Shown here: positions 1-8,066 of the stretch, one piece after another | Position numbering within the stretch: position 1 is the first letter of the stretch | Layout: each line of letters starts with the position of its first letter | Source: GCA-002728855 sp036340635 | GTDB taxonomy: Bacteria; Bacteroidota; Bacteroidia; Flavobacteriales; Flavobacteriaceae | NCBI GenBank assembly: GCA_036340635.1 | Contig: JAYYYF010000027.1 | Coordinates: forward strand, 1-36,852 | Reading direction: 5' to 3' | DNA: 36,852 nt | Notes under the pieces: generated by a model | The model's input: only the letters and a program-made list of their open reading frames with translations | Databases searched by the model: none | Told to the model about the DNA's origin: nothing | Made by a program: the position numbers and the translations under genes

Positions 1-210
1 GATGGACTGACCTCTGGTGTACCGGTTGTTCCGCCAGGAGCATCGCCGGGTAGCTATGTCGGGAAGGGATAAGTGCTGAAAGCATATAAGTACGAAGCCC
101 ACCACAAGATGAGATTTCTTTTAAGGGTCGTTGGAGACTACGACGTTGATAGGTCACAGGTGTATAGGCAGTAATGTCTTAGCCGAGTGATACTAATTAC
201 CCATAGGCCT
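1..210 (+). rRNA. 23S ribosomal RNA, 3' end (partial)
   Basis: The left edge of the window lies inside a 23S rRNA gene. The text carries the conserved end of domain V and domain VI: the segment around GTACCGGTTGTTCCGCCAGG, the GCTATGTCGGGAAGGGATAA stretch, the CCACCACAAGATGAGA block and the terminal GCCGAGTGATACTAAT. The 5' part lies outside the window. The exact 3' end is estimated from where similarity to the conserved terminus stops and could be off by about 10 bases. A 5S gene follows about 70 bases downstream in the normal order. Confidence 0.95.
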
Positions 211-279
211 ATTGTAGGACTTTTTCTTTTAATATTTTTTAAAATTCGATTTTTTCAATGTGTTGACTTATTGATTTAA

Positions 280-386
280 GGTGGTTATAGCGATGGGGCT
301 CACCTCTTCCCTTTCCGAACAGAGAAGTTAAGCCCATCCGCGCAGATGGTACTACCATTTGGTGGGAGAGTATGTCACTGCCTTCC
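280..386 (+). rRNA. rrf: 5S ribosomal RNA
   Basis: Typical bacterial 5S rRNA of about 107 nucleotides. The ends pair (GGTGGTTA near the start with ACTGCC near the end). The conserved internal blocks CCGAACAGAGAAGTTAAGCCC and GGTGGGAGAGTA are visible. It follows the 23S gene and is followed at once by a strong intrinsic terminator, so it closes an rRNA operon. The ends are placed from the terminal helix and may shift by a few bases. Confidence 0.95.
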
Positions 387-389
387 TTG

Positions 390-418
390 AGGCCCCATAG
401 TAATATGGGGCCTTTTTT
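390..418 (+). terminator. Intrinsic terminator of the rRNA operon
   Basis: A perfect ten-base-pair stem (AGGCCCCATA / TATGGGGCCT) with a four-base loop is followed directly by a run of six T, four bases after the 5S gene. It is the strongest rho-independent terminator in the window. The T run reaches the stop codon of the convergent gene at 417. On the minus strand the hairpin is not followed by a T run, so it should act on the rRNA transcript only. Confidence 0.93.
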
Positions 419-1151
419 AATTTTTTCTAAAATTAATAGGAATGGAATAGGTTATTGTATAATTAAACCCTCCTCCCCAATTATTTTCATCAGTTTTTTT
501 ATTAAACCCTGGGATATAAAGATTGTCAAAGTTTTTAGGAGAGACATGATTTATTAACCTATTTAATCTGAAACTAAAACCTAAATAAAAATTTGAGATT
601 ATTTTAACTTTTATTCCAGCAACAAATTCAAGCCATCTAGCTTCAAGACCTGATTTTTCTCCTATTTCATATCCTTCTTCGGTTGATTCTTCCTCCCAAT
701 AGTGATGTTTAGAATAAATATCATATTCATTTATAGTTTGTTTATGAAAACTGTTTCCAAGTCTAATACCAAGATATATATTGTTATTCATTCCTTTCCA
801 ATTTTCATACATATTGTAATCAACCCCCAATTTTAAATAACTTCCTGAAGATGTAAAATTTATATTTTCAGATTGAATATTCTTTTTTTCTGTTCCAATT
901 TCAATGGCAGCATATAAGTCTTTTAAGAAACCTAGGTCTCCAACCAATTCTATGCCTCGATAATCATCCTTGTCAATATTGGATAAAATAGGTTTTGAAA
1001 GGTCTATTCCAAATCTAATAGTATATGTTTTGTTGTTGTTTCTATTAATAGAATCTACAGCATTTTTATCTATATCATTCTCTTGGGGAAATAAAGATGA
1101 GGAGAATAAAAAACAATTAATAATAAATAGCCAAATGTGAATTATTTTCAT
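417..1151 (-). CDS. Probable DUF6048 family protein, predicted outer-membrane beta-barrel
   Basis: 244-residue protein with an N-terminal signal peptide (hydrophobic residues about 4-21, cleavage probably near FPQ). The rest has alternating short hydrophobic and aromatic stretches separated by polar loops and ends in a strand-like tail, which suggests an outer-membrane beta-barrel. The position, third gene after rlmD and a small lipoprotein on the same strand, matches the Bacteroidota pair I know as DUF6452/DUF6048. The family name is from memory of that order and not from a search. Its start overlaps the end of the upstream lipoprotein gene by 35 bases, so the two are probably translated from one mRNA. 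The start is kept because the signal peptide begins right there. Function unknown. Confidence 0.68.
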   Translation of the reverse strand: MKIIHIWLFIINCFLFSSSLFPQENDIDKNAVDSINRNNNKTYTIRFGIDLSKPILSNIDKDDYRGIELVGDLGFLKDLYAAIEIGTEKKNIQSENINFTSSGSYLKLGVDYNMYENWKGMNNNIYLGIRLGNSFHKQTINEYDIYSKHHYWEEESTEEGYEIGEKSGLEARWLEFVAGIKVKIISNFYLGFSFRLNRLINHVSPKNFDNLYIPGFNKKTDENNWGGGFNYTITYSIPINFRKN

Positions 1152-1605
1152 CTAAAATGGTGTCTTTTAATTTTATAATTTGTTCAATCCATGGATTATT
1201 TGTGTTGACTAGTATAGCAGGTGGGTCATTTAAGATATAATTTGATTTAAAACCACAGGCTCGATTAATATACGAGTCATATCTTGTATGAATTAAGTGT
1301 ATTGTATCATTGTTTTGGTTTTCACTTCCAGCATTTATTATGAATTCAAACTTTGAAAAATTTGAATTCTTTTTTAAAGGAATTGCAATAGAATCACCGG
1401 AAAAAATATCCAAAGTATCTTCTCTTTCTAACCCTTTGATTAATAGATTTTCAACAGGTTTTTTTGAATTTTTGTTTACCTTATCATAAAATGAAAGAAT
1501 AATTCTAGGAGTTCCTATTTCACTTTCTATACATATATCATCTTTTTCACATGAAATTACTATGTATACTAATAAACATAGAAATAATCTAAACTTGAAT
1601 TTCAT
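1117..1605 (-). CDS. Probable DUF6452 family lipoprotein
   Basis: 162-residue predicted lipoprotein. A short positively charged start (MKFKFR) and a hydrophobic helix lead to a lipobox-like VISC with the cysteine at about residue 19, followed by acidic EKDD, so it should be lipidated and exported. A second cysteine follows within a few residues (DDICIE). The remainder looks like a beta-sandwich of about 140 residues with no catalytic motif I recognise. It sits four bases after rlmD and overlaps the next gene by 35 bases, forming a three-gene minus-strand operon. The same order recurs in Flavobacteria, where the protein is annotated only as a domain of unknown function. It may work with the beta-barrel partner at the outer membrane; this is inference. 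Confidence 0.66.
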   Translation of the reverse strand: MKFKFRLFLCLLVYIVISCEKDDICIESEIGTPRIILSFYDKVNKNSKKPVENLLIKGLEREDTLDIFSGDSIAIPLKKNSNFSKFEFIINAGSENQNNDTIHLIHTRYDSYINRACGFKSNYILNDPPAILVNTNNPWIEQIIKLKDTILDENNSHLAIYY

Positions 1606-1609
1606 TTTT

Positions 1610-3016
1610 TTAAATCTTTTCTAAAAGTACAACATTTTCAATATGTTGAGTTTGCGGAAACATATCTATAGCTTTTGACTTTGCAAGTTTATAATTAAAC
1701 TTTAAAAGTTTCAAGTCTCTAGCTTGAGTTGAACTATTACAACTCACATAAACAATTTTATCAGGATTCAATTCAACTAATTTGTTAGTAATTTTTTGAT
1801 TCATTCCTTCCCTAGGAGGATCAACTATTATAACATTTGCTTTGCCGTTTCTTTTTATAAAATCTTTATTAAAAATTTTTTCCACATCGCCTAATTCAAA
1901 AAAAACATTTTTTATTTTATTTTTGATTGCATTTTCTTTTGCTGATTCAATAGCATCAGATATTGAATCAATCCCAATTACTTTTTTGCAATGTTTGGCT
2001 AAGAAAATAGCAATAGTTCCTGTACCCGTATAAAGATCATAAACGATTTCAGATTTCTTTAAGGAGGCAAACCGAAGAACAATTTTATATAATTCAATTA
2101 TTTGATTTGAATTTGTTTGGAAAAACGATTTTGCATTAATTTTAAATTCAAGGTCATCAATTTTTTCAAGTATATGATCTGAGCCATAGTAGCAAATTAT
2201 TTGCTGATCGTATATTGAATCATTCCCTTTTGAATTAATACAATAAAGCAGTGATTTTATTTCAGGAAACTTTTTAATTAAAAAATCCATTAATTTTACC
2301 CTCTTAATTTTATCTTCTTTATAAAACTGGATTAAAACCATTAGTCCTGTTGATGATGTTCTTATCATAAGGCTTCGTAAAAAACCATTTTGTGATCTGT
2401 AATCAAAAAATTTAAGATTATTTTCTATTCCAAATTTTCGAATTGAATTTCGAATTGAATTAGATGGGTCTTTTTGGAGATAACATTTTCTTATATCAAC
2501 AACTTTATTCCATGTGCCTGATTTATGCAAGCCCAATCCCTTCTTTATTATGTTTTGATTTTTTTTTTCTATTTCTTCTTTTGTAAGCCATCTTTGCTCA
2601 GAAAAAGAAAATTCCATTTTATTTCTGTAGAAGTAGATTTCTTTTGCTTTTTTAATGTGACTTATTTTAGGAATCTCCATTTCAGAGATATATTTTAAAT
2701 TATGAATAATTTGTTTTTGTTTATAATTAAGTTGGGCTTCATAGCTTAGATTTTGTAATTTACATCCACCACATAATCCAAAATGTTCACATTTTGGAGT
2801 TATGCGATTTTTTGAGGGTTCTAAAATCTGAACTTTATGACCCTCAAAATAATTTTTCTTTTTTCTTTTTATTTTTAAACTGACTAAATCCCCGGGGACT
2901 GTTCCTTCAACAAAAATAACTTTTCCGGATTTGTCTTTGCAAATCCCCTTTCCTTTAGAGGATATATCAACTACTTCAAGATTTTCTAGAAAAATTTCTT
3001 TATTTTTTTTGGACAT
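1610..3016 (-). CDS. rlmD: 23S rRNA (uracil-C5)-methyltransferase, RlmD/RumA type
   Basis: SAM-dependent RNA uracil-C5 methyltransferase, expected to make m5U in 23S rRNA. From the ATG the protein has 468 residues. A TRAM domain (residues about 1-60) is followed by the iron-sulfur cysteines C76, C82 and C85 (motif CEHFGLCGGC) with a fourth in RKCYLQ near 176. Then come a class I methyltransferase fold with the SAM loop DLYTGTGTIA, the DPPREGM motif, and the catalytic cysteine in VSCNSS near the end. A TTG at 3034 would add six residues; I prefer the ATG at 3016 because a purine-rich AAGGAAAT lies just before it and the MSKK start fits the family. First gene of an operon with the two unknown exported proteins, convergent with the rRNA operon. 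Confidence 0.93.
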   Translation of the reverse strand: MSKKNKEIFLENLEVVDISSKGKGICKDKSGKVIFVEGTVPGDLVSLKIKRKKKNYFEGHKVQILEPSKNRITPKCEHFGLCGGCKLQNLSYEAQLNYKQKQIIHNLKYISEMEIPKISHIKKAKEIYFYRNKMEFSFSEQRWLTKEEIEKKNQNIIKKGLGLHKSGTWNKVVDIRKCYLQKDPSNSIRNSIRKFGIENNLKFFDYRSQNGFLRSLMIRTSSTGLMVLIQFYKEDKIKRVKLMDFLIKKFPEIKSLLYCINSKGNDSIYDQQIICYYGSDHILEKIDDLEFKINAKSFFQTNSNQIIELYKIVLRFASLKKSEIVYDLYTGTGTIAIFLAKHCKKVIGIDSISDAIESAKENAIKNKIKNVFFELGDVEKIFNKDFIKRNGKANVIIVDPPREGMNQKITNKLVELNPDKIVYVSCNSSTQARDLKLLKFNYKLAKSKAIDMFPQTQHIENVVLLEKI

Positions 3017-3120
3017 AGTTTTATTTCCTTGCAATTTATCTAGCTATCAATAGAATTATGCTTTTTTGACGGCATTTTTATTAACAGATATTTAATTTTG
3101 CATTTATGTTGTAAATTATA

Positions 3121-3129
3121 TAACCTTTG
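3121..3129 (+). promoter_or_regulatory. Candidate -7 element for rocD, almost on the start codon
   Basis: TAACCTTTG resembles the Bacteroidota -7 element TAnnTTTG with one extra base in the spacer. A TTTTG lies about 20 bases further upstream (around 3096-3100) as a possible -33 box. Transcription from here would begin about 3136, only a few bases before the TTG start at 3138, so the mRNA would be leaderless or nearly so. Confidence 0.4.
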
Positions 3130-3137
3130 TTACAAAT

Positions 3138-4376
3138 TTGAGAAATAAATTGAATTACAAATATTATTTAGATCTTGAAAAAAAATATGGCGCCAATGAT
3201 TACAATCCTTTGCCGGTTGTTTTATCTAAAGGCAAAGGGGTTTTTCTTTGGGATGTAGACGGTAATAAATATTATGATTTTTTGTCGGCATATTCTGCTG
3301 TGAATCAGGGTCATTGTCATCCAAGGATCGTTAAGGTTTTAAAAGATCAGGCCTCAAAACTCACATTAACTTCTAGAGCTTTTTATAACAATAAACTGGG
3401 GGAGTATATGGAGTTTGTGACTAAACTTTTTGGCTATGAACGTTTGCTTCCAATGAACACTGGAGCCGAGGGAGTTGAAACAGCAATTAAAATAGCTCGG
3501 AAGTGGGGCCATACTGTTAAAGGAATCCCAAATGATTTGTCAAAAATTGTTGTCTGTGAAGGTAATTTTCATGGAAGAACTACAACAATTATTTCTTTTT
3601 CTAGTGATAAAGGGTCTAAAGAATTTTTTGGACCTCATACTAAAGGATTTGTAACTGTTCCATTTGATGATCTTGATGCTCTTGAAAAGATTTTTGATCA
3701 AGATGTCAATATTGCTGGTTTTTTGGTAGAGCCCATTCAAGGGGAAGCAGGAGTTATTGTACCTAAAGAGGGATATTTGGAAGGAATTAGAAAACTTTGT
3801 TCAAAATATAATATTCTTTTTATTGCTGATGAGATCCAAACAGGCATAGGGAGAACAGGTGAATTATTAGCTACTGATTATGAGGATTCAAAACCAGATA
3901 TATTAATTCTTGGTAAAGCTCTCTCTGGGGGAACACTTCCCGTTTCAGCGGTTCTTTGCAATTCTAAAATAATGAATGTAATTAAACCAGGACAACATGG
4001 GAGCACTTTCGGTGGCAACCCTTTAGGATCAGCAATTGCAAAAATGGCACTTGAAATAATTTTAGACGAAAAATTAGCAGAAAATGCTAAGAAACTAGGG
4101 GTAATTTTTAGAGAAAAAATTGACGAATACATAAAAAGTAGTGACTTAATTAGTTTGGTAAGAGGTAAAGGACTTTTAAATGCAATAGTGGTAAAGAATA
4201 TGAAAAGAAAGGGCATAAGCGCATGGAATATATGTTTAAAATTGAAAGAAAAGGGCCTTTTAGCTAAACCCACGCATGGAAATATTATACGTTTTGCACC
4301 TCCTTTAATAATTAATGAAAAGGAATTAGATCATTGTATTAAAATCATAATAAATACATTAATGGAATTCGAATAA
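3138..4376 (+). CDS. rocD: Ornithine aminotransferase
   Basis: PLP-dependent class III aminotransferase that converts ornithine and 2-oxoglutarate to glutamate semialdehyde and glutamate, linking arginine breakdown to proline and glutamate. 412 residues, full length. The family start (KYGANDYNPLPVV, then LSAYSAVNQGHCHP) is clear. FHGRT is near 143-147, the cofactor-binding aspartate is D231 in IADEIQTG, and the PLP lysine is K260 in ILILGKALSGG. The start must be TTG: there is no ATG in frame before the conserved N-terminus and a stop lies upstream at 3093. TTG at 3150 is the only other near choice. Monocistronic or weakly coupled to the cysteine desulfurase 57 bases downstream, which has its own promoter. 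Confidence 0.95.
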   Translation: MRNKLNYKYYLDLEKKYGANDYNPLPVVLSKGKGVFLWDVDGNKYYDFLSAYSAVNQGHCHPRIVKVLKDQASKLTLTSRAFYNNKLGEYMEFVTKLFGYERLLPMNTGAEGVETAIKIARKWGHTVKGIPNDLSKIVVCEGNFHGRTTTIISFSSDKGSKEFFGPHTKGFVTVPFDDLDALEKIFDQDVNIAGFLVEPIQGEAGVIVPKEGYLEGIRKLCSKYNILFIADEIQTGIGRTGELLATDYEDSKPDILILGKALSGGTLPVSAVLCNSKIMNVIKPGQHGSTFGGNPLGSAIAKMALEIILDEKLAENAKKLGVIFREKIDEYIKSSDLISLVRGKGLLNAIVVKNMKRKGISAWNICLKLKEKGLLAKPTHGNIIRFAPPLIINEKELDHCIKIIINTLMEFE

Positions 4377-4379
4377 TAA

Positions 4380-4413
4380 TTTGTTAGATTAAATTATTTA
4401 TTCTTTACATTTG
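4380..4413 (+). promoter_or_regulatory. Bacteroidota-type promoter for the cysteine desulfurase gene
   Basis: A TTTG (4380-4383) and a perfect TACATTTG (4406-4413, consensus TAnnTTTG) are separated by 22 bases. Transcription would start near 4420, giving a leader of about 13 bases before the ATG at 4434. Confidence 0.6.
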
Positions 4414-4433
4414 CCGAAATTTTAGTTGAGCCA

Positions 4434-5576
4434 ATGAATATTTACTTTGACAATGCAGCAACAACACCTTTAAGAATTGAAGTTATAGATTCGATAAATG
4501 ATTGCATGAAAAAGTATTATGGGAACTCTTCATCTTCACATAGTTTTGGAAGGGCCAATAAATCATTGTTAGAAAATGCTAGGAAATCAATAGCTTCTAT
4601 GATTAATGCTACTGAAGATGAAATCATTTTCACATCAGGAGGGAGCGAATCAAATAATTCAATTTTAAGATCTTGTGTTAGGGAATTGGGAGTAAAGACT
4701 ATAATCTCATCTACTATTGAGCATCATGCAGTTCTAAATGTGCTTGATTTATTAAAAAGTGAGGGGATAAATATTAAATATGTTAAACTGGATAAATTTG
4801 GAGAAGTTGATTTTTCGGATTTGGAGGAACTTCTTAGATCTAATGATGGCGTTAAACTAGTTAGTTTGATGTATATTAATAATGAAATTGGAAACTTATT
4901 GGATATTGATAAAGTAACAAGATTATGTGAGCTTTATAATAGTTATTTTCATACTGATTCTGTTCAAGCAATGGGGCATTTTAAAATTAATTTAAAATCT
5001 AAGCCAATTCATTTTTTATCTGCTTCGGCTCATAAATTTCATGGTCCGAAAGGGATTGGGTTTAGTTTTATTAGAAAAGGCATAGCCTTAAAACCTTTTA
5101 TAATTGGTGGTCCCCAAGAAAGAGGAATGAGGGCTGGAACTGAAGCTGTTGACAGAATTGTTGGAATGCAAAAAGCCTTAGAAATATCATATGAGAACCA
5201 TCAAAAAGAAAAAGAACATATATTAGGTTTAAAAAAATATTTTATAAAAAGGATTAGGAACTTCTTCCCAGAAGCTCATTTTAATGGTCACTCAGAAAAT
5301 TTGAAGAAGAGTTCATTTAAGATTGTAAATGTTGCTATACCAATAAATTCTTCAAAAAGTGATTTAATTGATTTTCATCTTGATTTAAAAGGGATTGCTT
5401 GCTCTAAAGGTAGTGCTTGTCAGTCAGGTTCTTCCAAAGGATCACACGTATTAAAAGAAATTAAAAAGGGCAATGATTTATTAGATAAGATGCCCTCTTT
5501 AAGATTTTCATTTTCATTTTTGAATACAAAAAAAGAGATTGATTATTTAATTAAAACTTTAACAGATTTAAAGTAG
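4434..5576 (+). CDS. Cysteine desulfurase, NifS/IscS family
   Basis: PLP enzyme that takes sulfur from L-cysteine for Fe-S clusters, thiolated tRNA or other uses. 380 residues, complete. Visible family marks are the start YFDNAATTP, the GGSESNN motif (69-75), H97 in TIEHHAV, the cofactor aspartate in HTDSVQAMGH (173-182), the PLP lysine K201 in SAHKFHGPKG, RGMRAGTE (230-236), and the catalytic cysteine C329 in KGSACQSGS on the mobile loop. The loop type is that of IscS/NifS (class I). No iscU, iscA or tRNA-thiolation gene is next to it, so the acceptor cannot be told from context. Its stop codon is one base from the stop of the convergent gene at 5578. Confidence 0.93.
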   Translation: MNIYFDNAATTPLRIEVIDSINDCMKKYYGNSSSSHSFGRANKSLLENARKSIASMINATEDEIIFTSGGSESNNSILRSCVRELGVKTIISSTIEHHAVLNVLDLLKSEGINIKYVKLDKFGEVDFSDLEELLRSNDGVKLVSLMYINNEIGNLLDIDKVTRLCELYNSYFHTDSVQAMGHFKINLKSKPIHFLSASAHKFHGPKGIGFSFIRKGIALKPFIIGGPQERGMRAGTEAVDRIVGMQKALEISYENHQKEKEHILGLKKYFIKRIRNFFPEAHFNGHSENLKKSSFKIVNVAIPINSSKSDLIDFHLDLKGIACSKGSACQSGSSKGSHVLKEIKKGNDLLDKMPSLRFSFSFLNTKKEIDYLIKTLTDLK

Positions 5577-5577
5577 G

Positions 5578-6231
5578 TTAGATTTCACGATTAGTATAAG
5601 GAAATTTTCTTCCTATTTTTTTAAGAAGATCATAAACTATTTCTTCTGTATTTTTGCCATTTTTCCTACCTATAGACTGAACATATTTCCAAAGAAGCTT
5701 CCCTTTTTCTTTGTCACTCAATTTAAATGTTATTGATCCATAAAGGTCTTTACCTAAAAGATTCTTAATCCAATCATAAGGATTATCGTTTACATCTTCT
5801 GAAATCAAAATATTTAAGTTAAGACTTCCAATAATGACCCCATCAACATTCAAAATTTCACAAAGTTCTTTTGTAGAAAGCTGTGGGATTCTTTCAAAAT
5901 TTATATTTTTTGTATTTAAAATTTTATTCGTCAAATTAATATCTTGAAATTCAATAGTTAGTTTTTTATTATTCTTTTTGTTATTAAAAAAATAGAATAT
6001 TGCTTCTTGAACCTTAAAGCCTTCGTGCTTTGAAAGATCTATTAATGTTTTTTCAGAAATGTTTTCAAATGATTCTGAGGCAGGTTCTAAAAAAGCTTGA
6101 AATGGAAGTATAGCTAGAGTTTTGTGACTTTCAGTTAAGTTTTTAAAATCAGGATGTTGAAAGATTTGTTTTTGCCCCCATGAATTTATGAATATAATCA
6201 TCATAATACTAAAAAAAAAATTATTAATCAT
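5578..6231 (-). CDS. Exported protein of unknown function, possibly LpoB/CsgG/GNA1162-like
   Basis: 217 residues with an N-terminal signal peptide (about 1-19, ending near SWGQ) and no lipobox. The mature part opens with KTLAILPF and later has a region ending VDGVIIGSLNL, then a strand-rich end with GKLLWKY. The pattern 'conserved hydrophobic strand plus PF', 'gvdgvi.Gsl' and a late 'W.' strand is seen in the LpoB/CsgG/GNA1162-type fold of periplasmic proteins; I offer this as a fold guess only. The start overlaps the end of the M23 peptidase gene upstream by eight bases, so the two are co-translated and probably function together in the envelope. If the fold guess holds, it could regulate or anchor a cell-wall enzyme. 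Confidence 0.5.
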   Translation of the reverse strand: MINNFFFSIMMIIFINSWGQKQIFQHPDFKNLTESHKTLAILPFQAFLEPASESFENISEKTLIDLSKHEGFKVQEAIFYFFNNKKNNKKLTIEFQDINLTNKILNTKNINFERIPQLSTKELCEILNVDGVIIGSLNLNILISEDVNDNPYDWIKNLLGKDLYGSITFKLSDKEKGKLLWKYVQSIGRKNGKNTEEIVYDLLKKIGRKFPYTNREI

Positions 6232-7912
6232 ATGCTCTATAAAAACTTGTTATAAAAGTTGATTCATTTCCTACATTATCAATAATTTTTAGTTTTAGAT
6301 CATGTTTTCCTGATTTAAATTTCAGGTCTTCAAAATTGTATGTTAAATTTTTATTTTTGGGCTCATACTCAAATAGAACCCATTTTCCATTAATTTCACC
6401 TTTATAGGATTTTATTCCAGACAAATCATCTTCAATTTTTACTTTTAGAAATTGAATTTTACTCAGCCACTGATTTTTTTTAAAATTTACAGGCTTAATT
6501 GTTGGAGGTATAGAATCTTTTACTAAAAAAAAAGTTCCTGTTTGATTTGATTTAGTTTTAAAAACAGAATCTTTTAGTCTTGTTGGGAAATATTCTATTT
6601 TCTTTTTTTCATTTAATCTTGCTATAAAAGATTGTCTCGTTGATGTTGAGTCAAGATTTTTAACTCTAAATTCTATATTAAAATTGTTTTTAAATGGATG
6701 AAAATCTGGACTTATTTTAATTGAATCATTATTATTGTAAATATCCAATATTACTGGGTAATGAAAAGTATTCTTGTTTAAATGAACAGTTTGTTTTTTG
6801 AATTTGAAAAAATATTCATTTTCAGGCAAAATTAATTCTCCTTCTTCTATGATTGAATCAAAAGACATTTTTTTTCTACCTTTTATTTTCATCTCAACTT
6901 TTGACATGTTTTTTTTGTAGTCGGAAATTTCTATTAGCAAATCATATGATTTATTTTCTTCGATTATAAATTTCCCATTTTTTTTGTTTGTCTCGATGAA
7001 GCTAAAAATAGAATTATTTGGGTTAAATAATTTTTGAATCCTTAGCTTTTCGTTTTTATATGTTTTATAGTCTATAAGTAGATTAATATATTGAGAGTCA
7101 TCAAATTTTATACTACTATACGTGTAATTTGAAATTATTTCTCCATTTAGAAAAGCTTTTATACTATAAATTCCATTTTTATTAAATTGACTTAAATCTT
7201 GATAATCATACATTTGTAATCCTATACCAATTTTTCCTGAGGTATAAATTGTTGGTGTTTTGTAAAGCCCAGCATGAATTTTTTTTAATTCAACATTTTG
7301 AGTCAATACATCAGAACCATGAATATCCTCATGGAATAAAAATAATTCTTGAATTACCGGTTTTTTTGTGTCTATGACATCTAGTTTAAAAATCATCGGA
7401 TTAAGAGGCATTTGATTTTTTGTGTCTCTAATTTCAAAGTGTAGGTGAGGACCAGATGATCCACCAGTATTTCCAGAGAAGCCAATGATTTCTGCTTTTG
7501 AAACGATCAATTCACCTTTCGGGAATTTTTCAATTACATATGATTCTTCTTCATATTGAGCATTTTTAATGTAGGATTCAATTTTTGGAGAAAATTTCTT
7601 TAGGTGCGCATAAACACTAGTTGTTCCATTTGGATGGTCAATATAAATTGCTTTGCCATATCCCGAAGTAGCAACTTTTATTCTACTTATTGTCCCTTCT
7701 AGTACACTTCTAACCTTTAACCCTTGCTTTCCTTTAGTTTTTATATCTAATCCTGTGTGAAAATGACTAGTTCTTAATTCACCAAATGTTCCAGATATTG
7801 CAAGAGGAATATCTAGAGGAGGGATTAATTCGCTTTGTTTTTGTTGACTGAATAGTATGCTGATCGAAAATAAAAGAAAGATTATTTTGATTGCCCAGGA
7901 CTTGATTTTCAT
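6224..7912 (-). CDS. Secreted M23 family metallopeptidase (LytM-type)
   Basis: Predicted cell-wall endopeptidase of the lysostaphin/LytM family with intact zinc ligands. Counting from the ATG at 7912 (562 residues), a signal peptide covers about 1-23. The M23 domain lies about 30-165, with H52 and D56 in HTGLD, H103 in YAHLKK, and H156/H158 in GPHLHFE. Residues 170-560 are a long beta-rich region without a motif I recognise, ending in strands typical of Ig-like or chaperone-type domains. An upstream ATG at 7930 would add six residues, but it overlaps the -7 promoter element at 7928-7935 and would spoil the signal peptide, so 7912 is preferred. First gene of a two-gene minus-strand operon with the LpoB-like protein. 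Confidence 0.9.
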   Translation of the reverse strand: MKIKSWAIKIIFLLFSISILFSQQKQSELIPPLDIPLAISGTFGELRTSHFHTGLDIKTKGKQGLKVRSVLEGTISRIKVATSGYGKAIYIDHPNGTTSVYAHLKKFSPKIESYIKNAQYEEESYVIEKFPKGELIVSKAEIIGFSGNTGGSSGPHLHFEIRDTKNQMPLNPMIFKLDVIDTKKPVIQELFLFHEDIHGSDVLTQNVELKKIHAGLYKTPTIYTSGKIGIGLQMYDYQDLSQFNKNGIYSIKAFLNGEIISNYTYSSIKFDDSQYINLLIDYKTYKNEKLRIQKLFNPNNSIFSFIETNKKNGKFIIEENKSYDLLIEISDYKKNMSKVEMKIKGRKKMSFDSIIEEGELILPENEYFFKFKKQTVHLNKNTFHYPVILDIYNNNDSIKISPDFHPFKNNFNIEFRVKNLDSTSTRQSFIARLNEKKKIEYFPTRLKDSVFKTKSNQTGTFFLVKDSIPPTIKPVNFKKNQWLSKIQFLKVKIEDDLSGIKSYKGEINGKWVLFEYEPKNKNLTYNFEDLKFKSGKHDLKLKIIDNVGNESTFITSFYRAYD

Positions 7913-7927
7913 TCGATAATAAAGGTA

Positions 7928-7935
7928 CAAATTTA
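7928..7935 (-). promoter_or_regulatory. -7 promoter element for the M23 peptidase operon
   Basis: On the minus strand the sequence reads TAAATTTG, a perfect TAnnTTTG. Transcription would start about seven bases downstream, giving a leader near nine bases before the ATG at 7912. This site decides against the longer start at 7930. Confidence 0.55.
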
Positions 7936-8034
7936 TTATTTTATTTATAATTTCATTTTTATAATGATCTATATTATACTATTTTATCAATAGTATTTAA
8001 ACTAATACTTTTAAAAAATATTACTATAATTGCT

Positions 8035-8042
8035 TAACTTTG
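8035..8042 (+). promoter_or_regulatory. -7 promoter element for the coiled-coil/zapA operon
   Basis: TAACTTTG is a perfect match to TAnnTTTG, 24 bases before the ATG at 8067. A weak T-rich stretch at 8009-8012 sits 22 bases upstream as the only -33 candidate. Confidence 0.55.
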
Positions 8043-8066
8043 TTCTACAAGTTTAAATGATTTAAA

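Noticed and set aside
372..557. Plus-strand ORF of 61 codons starting in the 5S gene
   Set aside because: It begins inside 5S rRNA, crosses the terminator and runs opposite the exported-protein gene; no family pattern.
3878..4273. 131-codon minus-strand ORF inside the ornithine aminotransferase gene
   Set aside because: It is a reading-frame shadow of a strongly conserved gene, with no start signal and no recognisable domain.
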